Positions 22,728 through 36,200 of a stretch of DNA of 64,000 nucleotides are shown here, piece after piece. Position 1 is the first letter of the stretch. The number at the start of each line of letters is the position of its first letter. Made by a program: the position numbers and the translations under genes. The notes beneath the pieces were generated by a model. That model had not been told where the DNA came from. It saw nothing but the letters and a program-made list of their open reading frames with translations, and did no database searches. The stretch comes from Liolophura sinensis (Eukaryota > Mollusca > Polyplacophora > Chitonida > Chitonidae), in NCBI RefSeq assembly GCF_032854445.1, contig NC_088303.1, positions 16,501,501 through 16,565,500 on the forward strand, read 5' to 3'.

Positions 22728-24134
22728 TTGAATTTATTGTTGAATATCATATTGCATTATGTTGAAGATGGAAACCACTGGATGTAAGGTCCTGGAAAGT
22801 CCTTGGAAACATCTTTTACGGATGCATGGAAACCCTGTGGGTTCTTTTTGAAACTTTCAATGTCTTGTACAGTATACCCAGTCTAGAAAGGCAGATAATT
22901 TTTCACGGTAGAGACTAAATTTAATCGAGGACTGTTAGTTCGTCATTTCGTCGAAATGTTTGAATACTTGAATACCAATACCCTGCTTAGCATCTGATGG
23001 CATTTAAATCTGGATACAGGATTCTTTGATTCAGTTTTGGATGTTAATGAATTATCTATCAATTTCAAACGAGGTATGTGGAAATAATCGGATGACGACG
23101 ATCGACTCGTACAGCAAAGATGACGCCATGTCCTGGATCTTGAACAAATATTTTTTTCTATTTTCACATTAAGTTAATTAAAATCACGACACGTCTGGTC
23201 AGTTTAGTTAGGGGTGGGTACCTCGGTTGACAAAAAGGTCAATGGCCATACACTATGCCAAAAATCGCCTAGAACCATTGAGGTCGCAGGCTGAAATTCT
23301 GCTCTCGCTTGAGAATTTTTCAAGAACTTCGTCACTCACCAATCGAATGCTATTGATTTTCTCCGGATTCTTCCAATCATGAACCTGACCGCCAAGTTAT
23401 TCTTGAGCACTGCGGCGCGGCGTAAACACGAATCAAATATAAGGAATCCAGTTTAGCCTAGTTCTTCATGTTACTTTATTTATTTACCTGGTGGGCGTGA
23501 CGCTCAAGATATTATCACTTATTTTAGGGCGGTCAGGTTCACGGTGAAGGAAACCGGAGTAAACAACCGTACTTCGCCATGTACATTGTACTTGACAAGC
23601 TTCCTGACTTACAGTCGCAGTCCAAACATCGAGAGCAGGATTTGAATACCTCACTGGCCAAGAACTTGATGGTCGTAGCAAACCAGCGCTTTAATCTTTC
23701 TTAGATGTTCAGACGGTTACCCTTAAGATCTATGTGGGTAAATAGCACTCAAGTCGGCCAGTAGTACAAAATAATGCATGTCAGTTTCATCCGCTTTCCG
23801 AAAGTTTCCAGACTATTTTCGTTCTAATGGCAGCCAATAGATTCCAGAATGCTCTGATTGCTTTGTTGATGTCCAGGATATTATGGCATAGGCAATTGCA
23901 TTGGTCAGAAAAAAATGAAAGCCCTCTTAAATATACAGTTATTTTTAAAAAAAAAACACGCGTAAGACTTCGCATAAATTATGAAATGGATATTAAACAC
24001 CTTTCGTGGAAATCTCAGCACCATATAGTAAGAAGTAATAAAACAGCAACAAATTTAAAAGAAGGCCTGCATACCTGAAATGTACCACATATGCACTATG
24101 TCTGACATTTGAGAATAACTATGCAACTGTTACA
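22728..24134. other. Intergenic, no gene seen
   Basis: Around 23490-23720 there is repeat-like sequence (reverse orientation, 'gtgaaggaaaccggagtaaa') related to 27590-27800 and 45425-45530. No gene is supported. Confidence 0.5.
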
Positions 24135-24802
24135 AATGGTGTAGGAAACACGAGTTCTTTACCGTGGACGAGCGGTCAGACGGATGCGGGGGACCCGAGT
24201 CCACAGCAGTGGCCGAACGGATAGACGGATGCTGGAGAGACGAGTCCACAGCAATGGTCGAGAGTTAAGAAGAATGCAGGTTACCCGAGTTTACTGTTGT
24301 AAGTTTGTATGTATGTTTGGGGTTTTACGTCGTATTTAACAATTGTTCAGTCATATGACGATGAGGAGTCATTAGGTGGGTGTACATACACTGGGTCTTG
24401 ATTCTTATGTCAGGGTGAGTCAATCCCGCTACTGAAGTATCATGCGAAGACACCAGTCGCACACTGACACCGGGTCAACTCGTCCTATGTCCTTGCTCTA
24501 ACCTCTCAGTGTGGAGCGCGGAGCGAGTATCATTTTTTAACTTTGATATGACCAGAACCGGGCTTTGGTATGACCGAGCGGTGAAACGGATGCGGGAGAA
24601 CAGAATCCGCTGCAGTGGTCGAGCATTAAGGCCGATGAGGTGGAACCGTGTGTTCAGTACAATGGTCGAGGGGTTGGATGGCTGGATAGATGGATGAATG
24701 GAACTCCAGCATACTGCGGGGGCCGATGTGTTAGATGGTTGGGGGAGATCCGAGTTAGCTGCAGTGGTCAAGCAGTTAGACGGATGCACGAGATCACAGG
24801 TT
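24135..24802 (+). repeat. Tandem array of degenerate tRNA-like units
   Basis: Repeated units of roughly 46-60 bases carry 'cagtggtcgagc(g/a)gttaga', 'cggatgc(g/a)ggaga' and 'cgagtt', resembling the D-arm, anticodon-side and T-arm parts of a Leu/Ser-type tRNA. The array is split by a reversed SINE at about 24305-24510. None of the units folds into an evident intact tRNA. Confidence 0.6.
24305..24510 (-). repeat. SINE family B, 3' part (inverted)
   Basis: Reverse orientation: tail 'ggggttttacgtcgtattta' first, then 'catatgacgatgaggagtca' and 'ccttgctctaacctctcagt'. It interrupts the tRNA-like array. Confidence 0.75.
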
Positions 24803-25734
24803 CACAAGTGCACAAGTGCACAAGTTTTGAATATGTCTTGTGGCTATAAAGGAGGACAAATGACACTCGAGTAAAAAAGAATGGTTTAGGTAGCCTTTAC
24901 TGGCATTCTAATCAACCCTATTACTGAATAATGAGGGGTGTATAAATAGACGTCTCCGATATACATGTAAATGGAAAAGATATCCGAACAGACCGAGTCT
25001 CTGTCAGAAAGAGATTGCCATGTCGGTTTGTAATTTATAATTGTCAAGACGTCTCGATCCTACCCAAGGTTCTAGTCAATCTTTGGTGTTGTTTTCGCGG
25101 CTTGAATGATATCAGTAGGCTATACAGTGAATGCATTATATACCGGTTAGTGTATCTAATACAAGCCGATGGCGTCCAGAAAGGATGGATTTGTGAACAT
25201 AGAAAAGAGTTGAGCAACTAAATGTGTTTATTGAGAGATATTACAGGCCGTCGACAACCACTTCATTCGAAGCACAGAATCTAATCCACACATCTGATAT
25301 CATATCATTTCAGGTGGCGTGCATTTTGATGTTTAGGGTATATAGACACTTCTTGGAACTGAAGCCGTCTGAGTGCCTTCATTTTCCCAATTCTTTTCAA
25401 TCAAAGAAATTCCGTGAAACCAGGATATTGCACGTCAGACGAATTTATCTTCACAGAAGAAGGTTCTGTAACATGAAAAGTGACAAATAACCAATTACAT
25501 ATACATGAAAGGATTCCTCGTGCTGGATTACACCATGGTACCTGTGTATAGGCCTTAAATAGCCAGCCCATACTGCCGTCGGACAACTGGTCTAACACGG
25601 AAGTGTGTATGTTCCATCTGGGACCGCTCTCACTGTCTGTGTGGGCATTGGTGACAATAATGTGTCGAAGGTGCCCGTGTGGCCGTTAGACTAGTCTGAA
25701 GTATGGAAGCCGGTGGAAGCCATCGTCGTTCTTT

Positions 25735-25832
25735 CGTAAAATCATGCTGGCATCGTTTCGTCGCTTACCAGTATCGTTCCATCGCTTCGTACTGTCGTTT
25801 CATCGCTTAATTCGCAGTATCGTTCCATCTCT
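25735..25832 (+). repeat. Short tandem repeat 'cagtatcgttccatcgctt'
   Basis: Four to five imperfect units of about 22-28 bases with 'tcgtt(t/c)catcgctt'. Confidence 0.6.
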
Positions 25833-26149
25833 CACTCACTTGGTTTGTGTGTAGGGGGTTCCAGCCAACAGGGAGGGTGGGGGCTGGAAGGGGTCGGTCG
25901 TGGGCCGCTTCCCAATACCATGCTTCTCCTACTGTTTGGGACAGTTGTGGGGACAGCGCTATTGGTTTTGTTGTTGCTTTGTGTATGTACGAGTGTATGT
26001 ACCTTCACTTTTGAAACTACACGATGTTTTATCTTGTTTTATGTATACTGATGTAGAACGATGAAACGAGAATACGATTCACAATAATGGCCTTAACAGG
26101 CCTCCATGCTAAGTTAGTTGAAGGCCAGTTGCCTTCCGCCAACATATGT

Positions 26150-26310
26150 GATGTACGTCGCATGTATGAGGTCGTTAGTATCTTGCCAAGGATCGGTGGT
26201 TTATATCTGGCACTCCACTTTTCTCCACTCATAATGCTGACCACCCTCATATATTTAAGTGAAACATTCTTGAGCATGGCATTAAATAATCAAGGCAAAT
26301 TAAACCAAAT
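26150..26310 (+). repeat. SINE family C, diverged copy
   Basis: 'cataatgctgaccaccctca' then 'gaaacattcttgagcatggc' and 'attaaataatcaaggcaaat' follow the family C tail with about 80 percent agreement by eye. Confidence 0.6.
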
Positions 26311-27337
26311 CTGTCCGAGTCGTGTCTGTGTCCTCGTGGACTAAATTGCGCCAGCGCTTCACACCAGTGAGCCAACGATGTATTAGCAAAAAACTACCAT
26401 TGGCTTTACATACATGTGTTTGTTACATACTGATGTGATTATTTTATTGGTAAATGTTTGGAGTGACATGAGCCTGAAAGCACGATCCTCTCCTTGGGTT
26501 TCTACATATATAGTGTTAACAGGGATGGGATATTGCGACTATGCTTGAAATGTCACCTTTACGGCTGACCAGCTGACTTACACGGATGTTTGAACCAACG
26601 ATTATATTAGCATCTTTAGTGGAATCATCTGACTAATGCTGACAGAGAGACAGGGCGGTACGGAGAGACAATCAGGTGGAGAAGGAAAACCCCAAGCCAT
26701 CCGTGCATAAACTGGTGGTCCTGCCTTCACTGGCTTGTGAAGGAATAGGCCTATAGAAAATAGAACCAGCTGATGCTGACGGGAACCAGACTGACTGATG
26801 TATATAGCTTAAATCTGCTATGTGACAAGGGCCTCGCTGGGATTATCAGACCGTTCGCCAACTGAGGTCAGGGTGATTGTTATGTACCTGGCGAAGGTTG
26901 ATTTCTTTATATCAGACTCTTCGGTTTCCTCCACCCATAATCCAGAGGCGAAGCAGCGAAAGGTGGATTCGAATCCGGGACCTCGACGACCAGGTTCCAA
27001 TCACATGGGACGAGAATAATGTTTTACATAGCCGAATATGACGATTGGAATCTACAAGACTTTATACGGTACATGTTTGACCAGTTATATAAATGAAAAA
27101 TTATCCTGACCGTTTGTCAAGTGTAAAGAAAACGTTAACAAGAAGTAAATATCAGATGAAAGACCCTTGAACACTAACGAGGAAAGTAGTTCGACTTATT
27201 TTTTAAGAATTACATTTGGAACTCTGGATTCAGCGGGTGCCTACTCTGACCACACTAACTTGTACCAGTGACGTCACATCAGGTTTTTCCACTTCATGCT
27301 CGCATATTACTAGATTTCAACAGACCTCTGTAGCGTG

Positions 27338-27488
27338 GGAAGGTCTGCGGCAAACTGCGCGTGGTAGCAGGTATCCCCCGGGTTCTGATCGGTTTCCTCC
27401 CAGGGTATCCCCCGGGGTCTGTTAGGTTTCCTCCCACCATAATATACTTGAGGATGACGCAAAACACAAGGCAAAGTAAACAAATAAG
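27338..27488 (+). repeat. SINE family C, diverged copy with internal duplication
   Basis: 'gggaaggtctgcggcaaact', then 'tcggtttcctcccagggtat' and 'ttaggtttcctcccaccata': the 'ggtatcccccggg' segment occurs twice. Confidence 0.6.
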
Positions 27489-27892
27489 CCAGACCTCTGT
27501 AGAATCCGATGGTTTGAAAGTATTTTACTCTGTCGGAAAAATTCTAAAGAAATAAATTAAACTACTTTTGTGGACAGTGTTTAATGGTTTAATGGTGAAG
27601 GAAACTGGAAAGCCCAGAGTAAATCACCGACTTTTATCAAGTTATTGACGTACAACTTTTCCACATGCCACATACAGACTTACACGTGGTATTCTACCGT
27701 AACACTGCGCACTCCTGTCAGCACCGTCGAGCGCTAAATGTCACAAAGGCCTTACGCGAGCGGGAGAATATACAAATTCCCTACCCGTAGCCGGAATTGA
27801 ACCCACATCTCGCGTGCTTCGATAGTCGGGCAACTTACTCATTGATCCCGCTCCAGCCTTTATCAGGGGAATCAGTGTATAACAAACAGTAT

Positions 27893-28180
27893 CCTATCAA
27901 CGTACCAAAGACAATAAAAATAGTACTTGTTGGTGGCGCAGCACTGAGAGGTCAGAGTGAGGAAAAACGACTGGTTGACCCGGTTTCAGTATAATGTGAC
28001 TGGGTGGGGTGTCATGTCTGATGTCTGCGGCATAATACTTCAGTGGCGGCAGCACCTTGGCGGCATGGACTCGCCCTGGCACAAGAAGACACAGCACGTG
28101 TATATGTATACACCTTGTGACTCCTCGTCGTCGAATAAGTGAAAAATTGCTCAATAAATGAGATGTAAAATCCCCAAAAT
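27893..28180 (+). repeat. SINE family B, 5'-truncated copy
   Basis: 'gactggttgacccggtttca', 'cttcagtggcggcagcacct' and 'ggactcgccctggcacaaga' match the body of the copy at 22381. The tRNA-like head is missing. Confidence 0.75.
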
Positions 28181-30010
28181 ACATGCATACATATACCTAT
28201 CAGAATTAGGCATAACCTACGACATGGCGGTGCTTCTTGCTATAATAATGTGCGCGTGTATGGCCTTGTGTGGGCTTATATCAATCCGTAGATTATGTAA
28301 ACATACAATATCGTCATAGTCTAAATGTTTGAGTAAGCGTTTATGTGGCTTTACTGATATAGGCTTCAATTTACTTTGTTCACTTATAATGTGTAAATTA
28401 CAGCAATTGTCTGCATGTATACATACAATATTTATGATAACAATGTATGAGGTTACATGCACACATGTAGTCCTTAATGCGTGTCTATTCTCTGTATAGG
28501 ACTAAGAGGAGCGAGCAGCCAAATCGTATTGACCACACGGCCCATCCACCACCTGGCAGCTCTCGTGTTATCACCGTGTGTACGCGGTCTAACGCGGGCA
28601 CCTGCAGAGGCCTACAAGACAGATAATTCCTTAACACACCGCTGTCAAGGCGTCCAGAAACAAGGATGACAGCTGGTGACTCCACAGGGAAATTTTACTA
28701 GGTCTTTATGGCGCTGACAATACAAACTAGAAAAAAATATGCATTGTCTTTTAGAACATGCAGAATATAACTGTTTACTTATCTAAATATATCTTGATAT
28801 GATGATATTAAAGTGACATATGCTATTTGTATATATACACACCTATCCATGATCCTCATTTGAGAAGCTGTCAGAAATTCTATCAAATTACATTTACCTG
28901 TATTGTAATTTCCAAACTCTATATTTTTTCAGTTTGATTTTTAATCTTTTTCCTAAGAAATACGTTCATTTACCAAAAGAAATCATGCTCGCCCCTACCC
29001 CTACAGCGGCGAAAGTTCAATCCTCACTCTCGCGCCTTTAATTGGATAGGGTCGATTTTGTCAGACACGCAGCCTAATGTCATCCATGGTCAGGCTAAAA
29101 GGGTTACCTCTGGGAGATATTATCAACGGTAGGCCACTGCCACAATCTATTATTTACCACATCCGCATAAATAATTCCGAACTATTGTGAAAGCCTGGTA
29201 CACATTGTCAGCAAAAGCGTACATGTGTTATACAAGATCATACTGCAGTGGGTATTTTAAATAGAGTGGAAAAAACGGCATCAATTGATTTCGGAAAACG
29301 TCATATTGGATCTCTTATTATCATTATAAACATTGGCTTGAATATATTATAGCTTTTATAGGTTTTCGGGAGTGGTCAGGCATTGTGTGTGAGAGCGAGG
29401 CTTGAGTTTTTCCGGGGATTTACGGTAATCCATTATGACTGAAGGAATCAATATAATTACGCGGCGCACAGCTGTGCGCATCCTCTATGCAGGTCAGGCC
29501 GTTTGCTTTTGTGTGGCCGACAGACGACACATGTTGATCACTGCGCGCCGTGACGGAGGAGGCCAACATACGGTAGAGTAGCAATCACCAGACGCGTAGG
29601 ACTACTTCATTTGGAAGCATATCGTGATGTTCACCGGCCCCTAAACTAGCCTTATTCCATCGTTTTAGCCGAGGTGGTATAGTAGCACGTGTGTAGCCAG
29701 TCGGCCTGAGTTTCGTAAAGTAGCCGAGCAGTGTGTGATGTAGATATAGGCTGTGAGGTTTTATACTGGACGACACATGTCAACCATTGACGATACATCC
29801 AGGTGTGGAACTAGCAAGAAGTGGACACGAAATACATGCTGACATTTTAGCTGCGGTCATTTCGGCTGCTGCGACCAATTCCTCGTTCCAGACCGTACAT
29901 TTCCCACGTGGTTTCAGTAGCACACGCCTTTAATGGACCAATTTTACCATACATGAACGTATATCGGTTTTTGCTGGCGTCCATGCTGTATATGACACGC
30001 GTCTTCGTAC
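28181..30010. other. Intergenic and upstream region of the phosphatase gene
   Basis: No exon-like frame. The part nearest the gene (about 29400-30010) is richer in CpG than the surroundings, as expected for a promoter-proximal region. Confidence 0.45.
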
Positions 30011-30050
30011 GTCACTATATATAGTCATCCTATCCACAGACGTTGATATC
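30006..30050 (+). promoter_or_regulatory. TATA-box promoter of the purple acid phosphatase gene
   Basis: 'ctatatatag' at 30015-30024 is a good TATA box, preceded directly by the CRE-like half site 'tacgtcac' (30008-30015). About 104 bases separate the end of the TATA box from the start codon at 30128. Transcription would begin near 30045-30055. The inferred 5' UTR contains no upstream ATG. Confidence 0.65.
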
Positions 30051-30127
30051 GTTCGCTTTCTGTCGAACGTTTAGATCAGTAGAAATACCTCTGCCATCTC
30101 TTGGCGGACTATTTGCGGCGGACCAGC

Positions 30128-30218
30128 ATGGCGATTTTACTGACAGCGGTTTCTACGTGGACATCTGTCGTGTACTGTGCCATATTCCTGTGGAGCTTAA
30201 CATATGGCTCTCCTCCAG
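30128..30218 (+). CDS. ACP7: ACP7-like exon 1: signal peptide
   Basis: Thirty codons plus one base. The hydrophobic core is SVVYCAIFLWSL, with likely cleavage after TYG. The donor is ccag|gtgagt, phase 1. Confidence 0.85.
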
Positions 30219-33200
30219 GTGAGTTATATTGTCACAATTCCTACTTATTTATGTATCTAACCAAGTGAGAGACATCGTCAAAAATACTATTTAGCACCTG
30301 CTCATAAATTGTGAACATGATCACCAGTAGTTAAAATTTGTCAAAACATCACCATTCAGCTTTATATTAGGCGTCTTTCCCACAAAGCCATGCTATTTGT
30401 AGAAAATATCCGATAACACTCAGTAATTAAGTGTTGTCGTAAGAAATACGTAAATACGTAATTTACGACCTCAAAAGTTCAAATTGTGACAGATTTGTCG
30501 TAATATAACAATTCATTCGATATTCTCTACTTTGTGTACAATGGTACAAAACTGTACTGTGTCCATCACACTTCAACTCTTGACTAGCTATCAGGATTTA
30601 ACCCCATATGTTAAATTCTCATAGTTGATACGCATTTTCAAATTGCTTATCGATAAAAGGGGTTTATACGTACTGTTGTTCTTGTAAACGTATACTTCAG
30701 TATACACGAATATGCGGTCTGTATGTTACGCCCAGTGTGAATATATCATACAGATTTTAAACAGAGAATATCACAAGTAAAGGTCATGAAATGTTAAGTT
30801 TGAAGGCGCAAAGTAAGCGCTGTTTCAGGGCACGTCATGTGAACTACAGTCCTTGCAGCAGTACGTTAATATACCCAGTGTACATTGTATATATCTAAAC
30901 ATATATATATAACATATTCTTCTTTTTGTGACTGACATCAGTCCACCTATTAGCTTATTTCTTCTTATGCAGTAAAAGAATATATACTTTATGGTATATC
31001 CGTAAGATGGATGTGAAGTAATTAAGTAGTAAGGCAAGGAAGGCAAATGTACAAGATATCACACTGAGTTTTCTTCCAGCTGCAATCCGTGAATCTTCCA
31101 AGATTTGCATACAGTGTTACACAAACGTACAGTATGACGTTAGTATATGACGAAACACCACAGTTTTGTTAAGCAGACAGTGTCGAATTAAATTAAATAT
31201 TGGCTGACGTTTGTTGTTCAACAAACGTGAACCAAAAGTTAACCAAAAGTCTGTATATTTGGTACTGATGATCGGACAACGGAGTAAAGTAGGTTGAAGA
31301 CAAAAACAGTCTTCTGATAGAATATGTCCATGTAGCTGTATAGTTCAATTCCAGCTTTGTGGGCAAGACTTTACATTTTATTGATTTGTCAATTTTAACA
31401 CCGTGGTTTTATACCAAAAACAATATATCCAGTTCACCGTGTCACCCACGTGTATGTTCCCACAAGATATACCTCAATAAAGAGAGGTCTTTGGACACCG
31501 GTAGTTTCAAGATACTGAAACATGTACATCCACTCATAAGCAGTCTTGGCACAATAGCTTACGCACTAAAGAGATAATGCATTTTCTTAATAAAAACAAT
31601 CTGTCCGCATGAAAATCACTGGGTGTTATGAAAAGATTTAATATTGAGTACTCTACAGCCGAGGACAATATTCACCTAAATGACAATAAATAGCTCCTAC
31701 AACTAACTGATTTTCCATTTACCTCACACATATAGTGTGTCCCATAAAGAGGTTAAATATTAAATGGTCAAACAGAGGACAGTTTTCACCAGAAATTAAA
31801 GAGACTTTATAAATTCTCTATAACAAAATCAGCCCGGTTAACGTTATTGCGTACCATATAAAGTTTAGAGCCAAGCGCCTTCGCATTAGAGTTTTACGAC
31901 AGGGGAAACTCGGTAGCTTCATTTTTTTTATGTTGGGTTCAAATCAGAGAATCTTGGTGAAAGTTCAAGCATAAAATATTTTTGAGTTATAACTCGTATG
32001 ACGGCATAGCTATCCTAGCATGGCACACGGTTTAGATACCGATTAATTTCATTCACCTAGAACAATCCTTGTGTGTTTCCCGCATCATTGAATTCATTCG
32101 TCTAGAACATAGCTTGCGTCTTTCTGTCATCACCGCTGACTGCTTCTCTTTTCCATTTATGACACTGCATCTCATAAATCCATCTTAATGTCTTAATCTA
32201 TGTATACTCTCTCAATTCTATGTTGGTTTGTGTTGAACGTTGTTTTGGAAATTGGTCTTGCGATTATTGACATCCATTATGGTTAGCGGCCGATATCCGT
32301 GTGTCCGTGTCGAGGCCTAGGTCGACACCACCGTCTACCGATTACGATGGATATTAAAACATCTAGATCCCCAGCACGTTTGCCTTAACGTTGGAATGTA
32401 TCAGATAAAGCACAATAGTGCCAGGGCTGTGGCAACTTTTCTGACCATATTGGGACCAGTAATGTCACTTCAGAATGCATTTTCATTTATAGCTATGCAT
32501 GGATGGACATTAAAACGAACTATTTGAAGCAAAAAACATTCCTTTGACGTCACTGATACGCTCTGGGCCCTAACACACCACCATAGAATCCTGTGTTTTA
32601 AATGGATTTTAGTCGGTTAGAACAACTCTAAATAAATAAATCACAATAACTATTTTCCAGGACAGTGTTCAAAGGCCTTTCATCTGATAAATACTTTATT
32701 TTTAGTAATTTCTTCGTCTTTAATTTCCGGCCCGATCGCCGAGGCCATAGGAAAACTATAGTTTATGGCCATTTTTACGCCCCCTGAATAAAGCTAATAA
32801 ACTCTTTTGTTGTTTTATATGTCGGGCAACATCGTATTAAGAAATCAAACGTTTCTTGTACCCTTGAATCCCTACAGTATTTTTTGTAAAACGTGGAAGA
32901 GAAGATGGGGAGAGTATCTCTGGTGAGTGGACCATGTTACGGTATTGAAAACAGCAATAGAAAACAGACTCAGTGACTCAATATTACAATGTAAACAATG
33001 CTATATATATAAAATGAGACGTACAGTTTTACAGACAGTTCAACAACAACAACATAAAAAACATACACATCAGTATCACCGGTCTTTAAAAGTTTCCAGT
33101 TTACCTTTGCATCCCAAGGAACGTATTCCAGGAGATCCAACGTAAAGACCATGGGATAAACACACAATTCACACAAGTCAGAAATTGTCCCAGTCAGGTA

Positions 33201-36200
33201 CTTCGCTAGGTTAGCGAACGCGAACACAGTACACAGGTTACACAGAACTGGAACAGTCAAGCCTTTGAATGACGTCACACCCGCAGAGCACAACACAGGG
33301 TAAATCCAGGCATGGAGGTATAATCCATTTCAGAACAGTCACAGCTCCTGCAGAAACTCACAAACGAGCCGTTCAGAGACGTAGAGTAATGTCACCTTGT
33401 GGCAGAACGAACGTCCTTTGCAAAACTGAAAACTTCAGTTTAGAGTCCGTGACGACCTTGTCGGTCAGGTGAGGTCAGCGTGTTAAACAAATTACACAGT
33501 CAACACTGTATAATCATAATAAAGATCCGAACACCAATAAACTTGACTTCCGCAGAAATTCACTTAAACCAGACATCAGTACAACTGTGGTACACAAACG
33601 GTGCCGGCAAAGAAATCTGTCCTCCCAAACGAAACTGGCATCACCAGCTCATATCAATATAATGGACTCGATACGAGAGCGTCGCACACTCTCCTGGCTC
33701 TCAGTGGAGGCAGCAAAAATACCTCCTCTCTGCACAGAAAACACGGCTTATATACGTTCCAGGTGGATTCAACTATTCTTAAACACAGAATTAACAGCCA
33801 ATGAAATAAACGAAGCATTGAACAAGGTGCTTTCGATCCGGTCCGCGCTGTACACATATAACAAAGCCTGTTATGCTTTCACAAAGGTCCGCAGACTAAC
33901 AGTACATGAAAACGTTAAATAGTCATACATAACAACCGGGATATTCACAATATGTGGCCTGTTAAACTGACCACAGCTTTATATAGCCTTACATCAAGTG
34001 GACAAGGTATTAAATATTCCAGTGACGAACCACGCATGCATGTCTCACTGCCCTATACAAGTTGGGGGGGGGGGGGGGGGTTGGATAGTTGGATAGGGAT
34101 ATATAGCAATATAACTTACCAACTAAAATAAGTATACGCAGATTTATTATCTGACGTCTTTTTTCACAAAAAGTTTACTTGTACGTTCACAATAAAAACA
34201 GGAGGAAAGTTAATATTAGTTAATAACATCTTGGATCTTGCATATTTTGAGGTTTTATTCATGCCGTCGTCACGAATTCCCTACAACAAAATGTATTTAG
34301 GCCTACATTCCTTGTAACACTATATCATAATAATCAAATGTCAATTATAGGAGTATATATTTTTGCACCAAAACTGGCGAAGGCTCTTACTGTCAGACTC
34401 TGTGTAGTGTACTATAGCAGCTCTCTGTTGTGTTTATACGGTGCAGATTTAGACACACTCCCTTATCAGACGGTGTAGTTAGTGGTAATTCAAGTGCACA
34501 GTAATTTAGAATCAGACCAACCTACAGGCGGTTTAAGTGACGGTTAGATACCCGCATATCTGTCAATAACCGTTTTTCAGATCCATTGCGAAGGAGCTGC
34601 GCCCACAGAGGTGGTGCGGAGATTTATCTGAGCTGATGATGAAGGCATTTATCCCGCTGATTTAAATGTCATTATACTGGCTTACAATTGGCCCAATTAA
34701 ACTCATGTCGACGCCATTTTGGATTGGGCTACCCTCAACCGTGCTGTTCTCATGTTAATGTGCACTGTTCGTTAACGTTTTCTTGTACGGTTTATAAAAA
34801 AATGGGACTCCTTTTTTTCATTATATAACCTTATGAGACTTGTCCATCCGAACGGTTTTTACATGTATACTTGGCTGACTTAAAATATTGACATTGACAT
34901 TTGATCTAGAGATTATGTCATATGCCATATACAGCCTTCATATATCCGATTAAAATGTGGACACGCTTCGCTAGTATTGTGTATTAATGGTTAATACGCG
35001 TATGTTTCAAATGGTTATGCTGGCGACCATAACAAGATCTTACGTCGTAAGTTTCTACCCCCAGGACACCGGTGTGTCTGTGCCGTACGTACCACGTTTC
35101 ATCTCTAAATACTTGTCGGGCTTTATTACCTAAATTCATTACCTAAATTCATTACCTACGAGGGCATGCCAAATCTGCACCCTTGAATCCTTTATCCAGC
35201 ACTACGATTTAGAGGTATATTCCCTTGGATCCTCAGTGACGATCTTTACCTATGTACTTGCACAACATATTCACGTTATATTAAAATATGGGAGGGATGA
35301 GTTTTGGGTCCACTTGTTCGAAGGTGTATTAGTTAATACTGGTATTAAGTCATATTTTATATTTAAAATTTTAGCCAAACTCAGCAGCCAATGCAGTTGT
35401 TCAAAGTCAAAGAATAACAGCAGCAGATTTAGTTTACATTTAAACTACAGTTGTACAATTTTTGCTGGAGCTAAGTACAAAATCGAAGATTTGGCTTAAA
35501 GTTAAATTTGGTATTAAGTCGGTTTTGAACAACTGGGCCGTGTCATGGTTATGTGCTACATTCTTCTGCGAAGTGGCGACTGAGGTCCAAGCTGGATTGA
35601 CTATTGTTCAGTTTGCCAACAAACTGTAAGCGGAGAAGCAGGAATGAACAAATTCTTTACAGCGTCTGGATCCTAATTACTGTGTGGGAATTGTTCCCTA
35701 ATAAACTGCAACGCCTTTGTTAACTTGCTTACATTACAACACATTGGAACATCATTTAACTTTCTAAAGCGAGTAACCTGTACATTGTTGAAGAAGTATC
35801 CCTGGTTTGAAACTGTACGTTTGGTGCAGTGTTATAACTACATAGACTTGTCATTTAGAGGTATCATGTCTTTCAGTTTTTAAGAAACAGTGTCAGGAAA
35901 CGCATGCTTTAAGCTGACGCCTTGGATATCCATACTGACGGAAAAAATTTAACCAACAATTCTATCCCGCAAGTTAGCCTTACAAAATCACCACAGTACT
36001 TTGTTTTCCTGTAATTTGCATAACTGAATTTGTAATCAGCTGCAGATGGTTTCAAGGAGTTCTCTTCCTGTGAATTCAAATCCAACTCATGCTAGCTTGC
36101 TCTCTGGACATACGTGGGAAGCATTGCTAGCAACTTGCGGATGGCCGCAGGTTTCCTCTCGTTTAAAAGAAATACTCGGCGTAAAACAATAAATAAATAA

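Noticed and set aside
25845-26051. Short frame with a hydrophobic stretch (MLLLLFGTVVGTALLVLLLL)
   Set aside because: Looks like a membrane segment, but no splice partners, family match or conserved neighbour supports it, and simple T/G-rich sequence can produce it.
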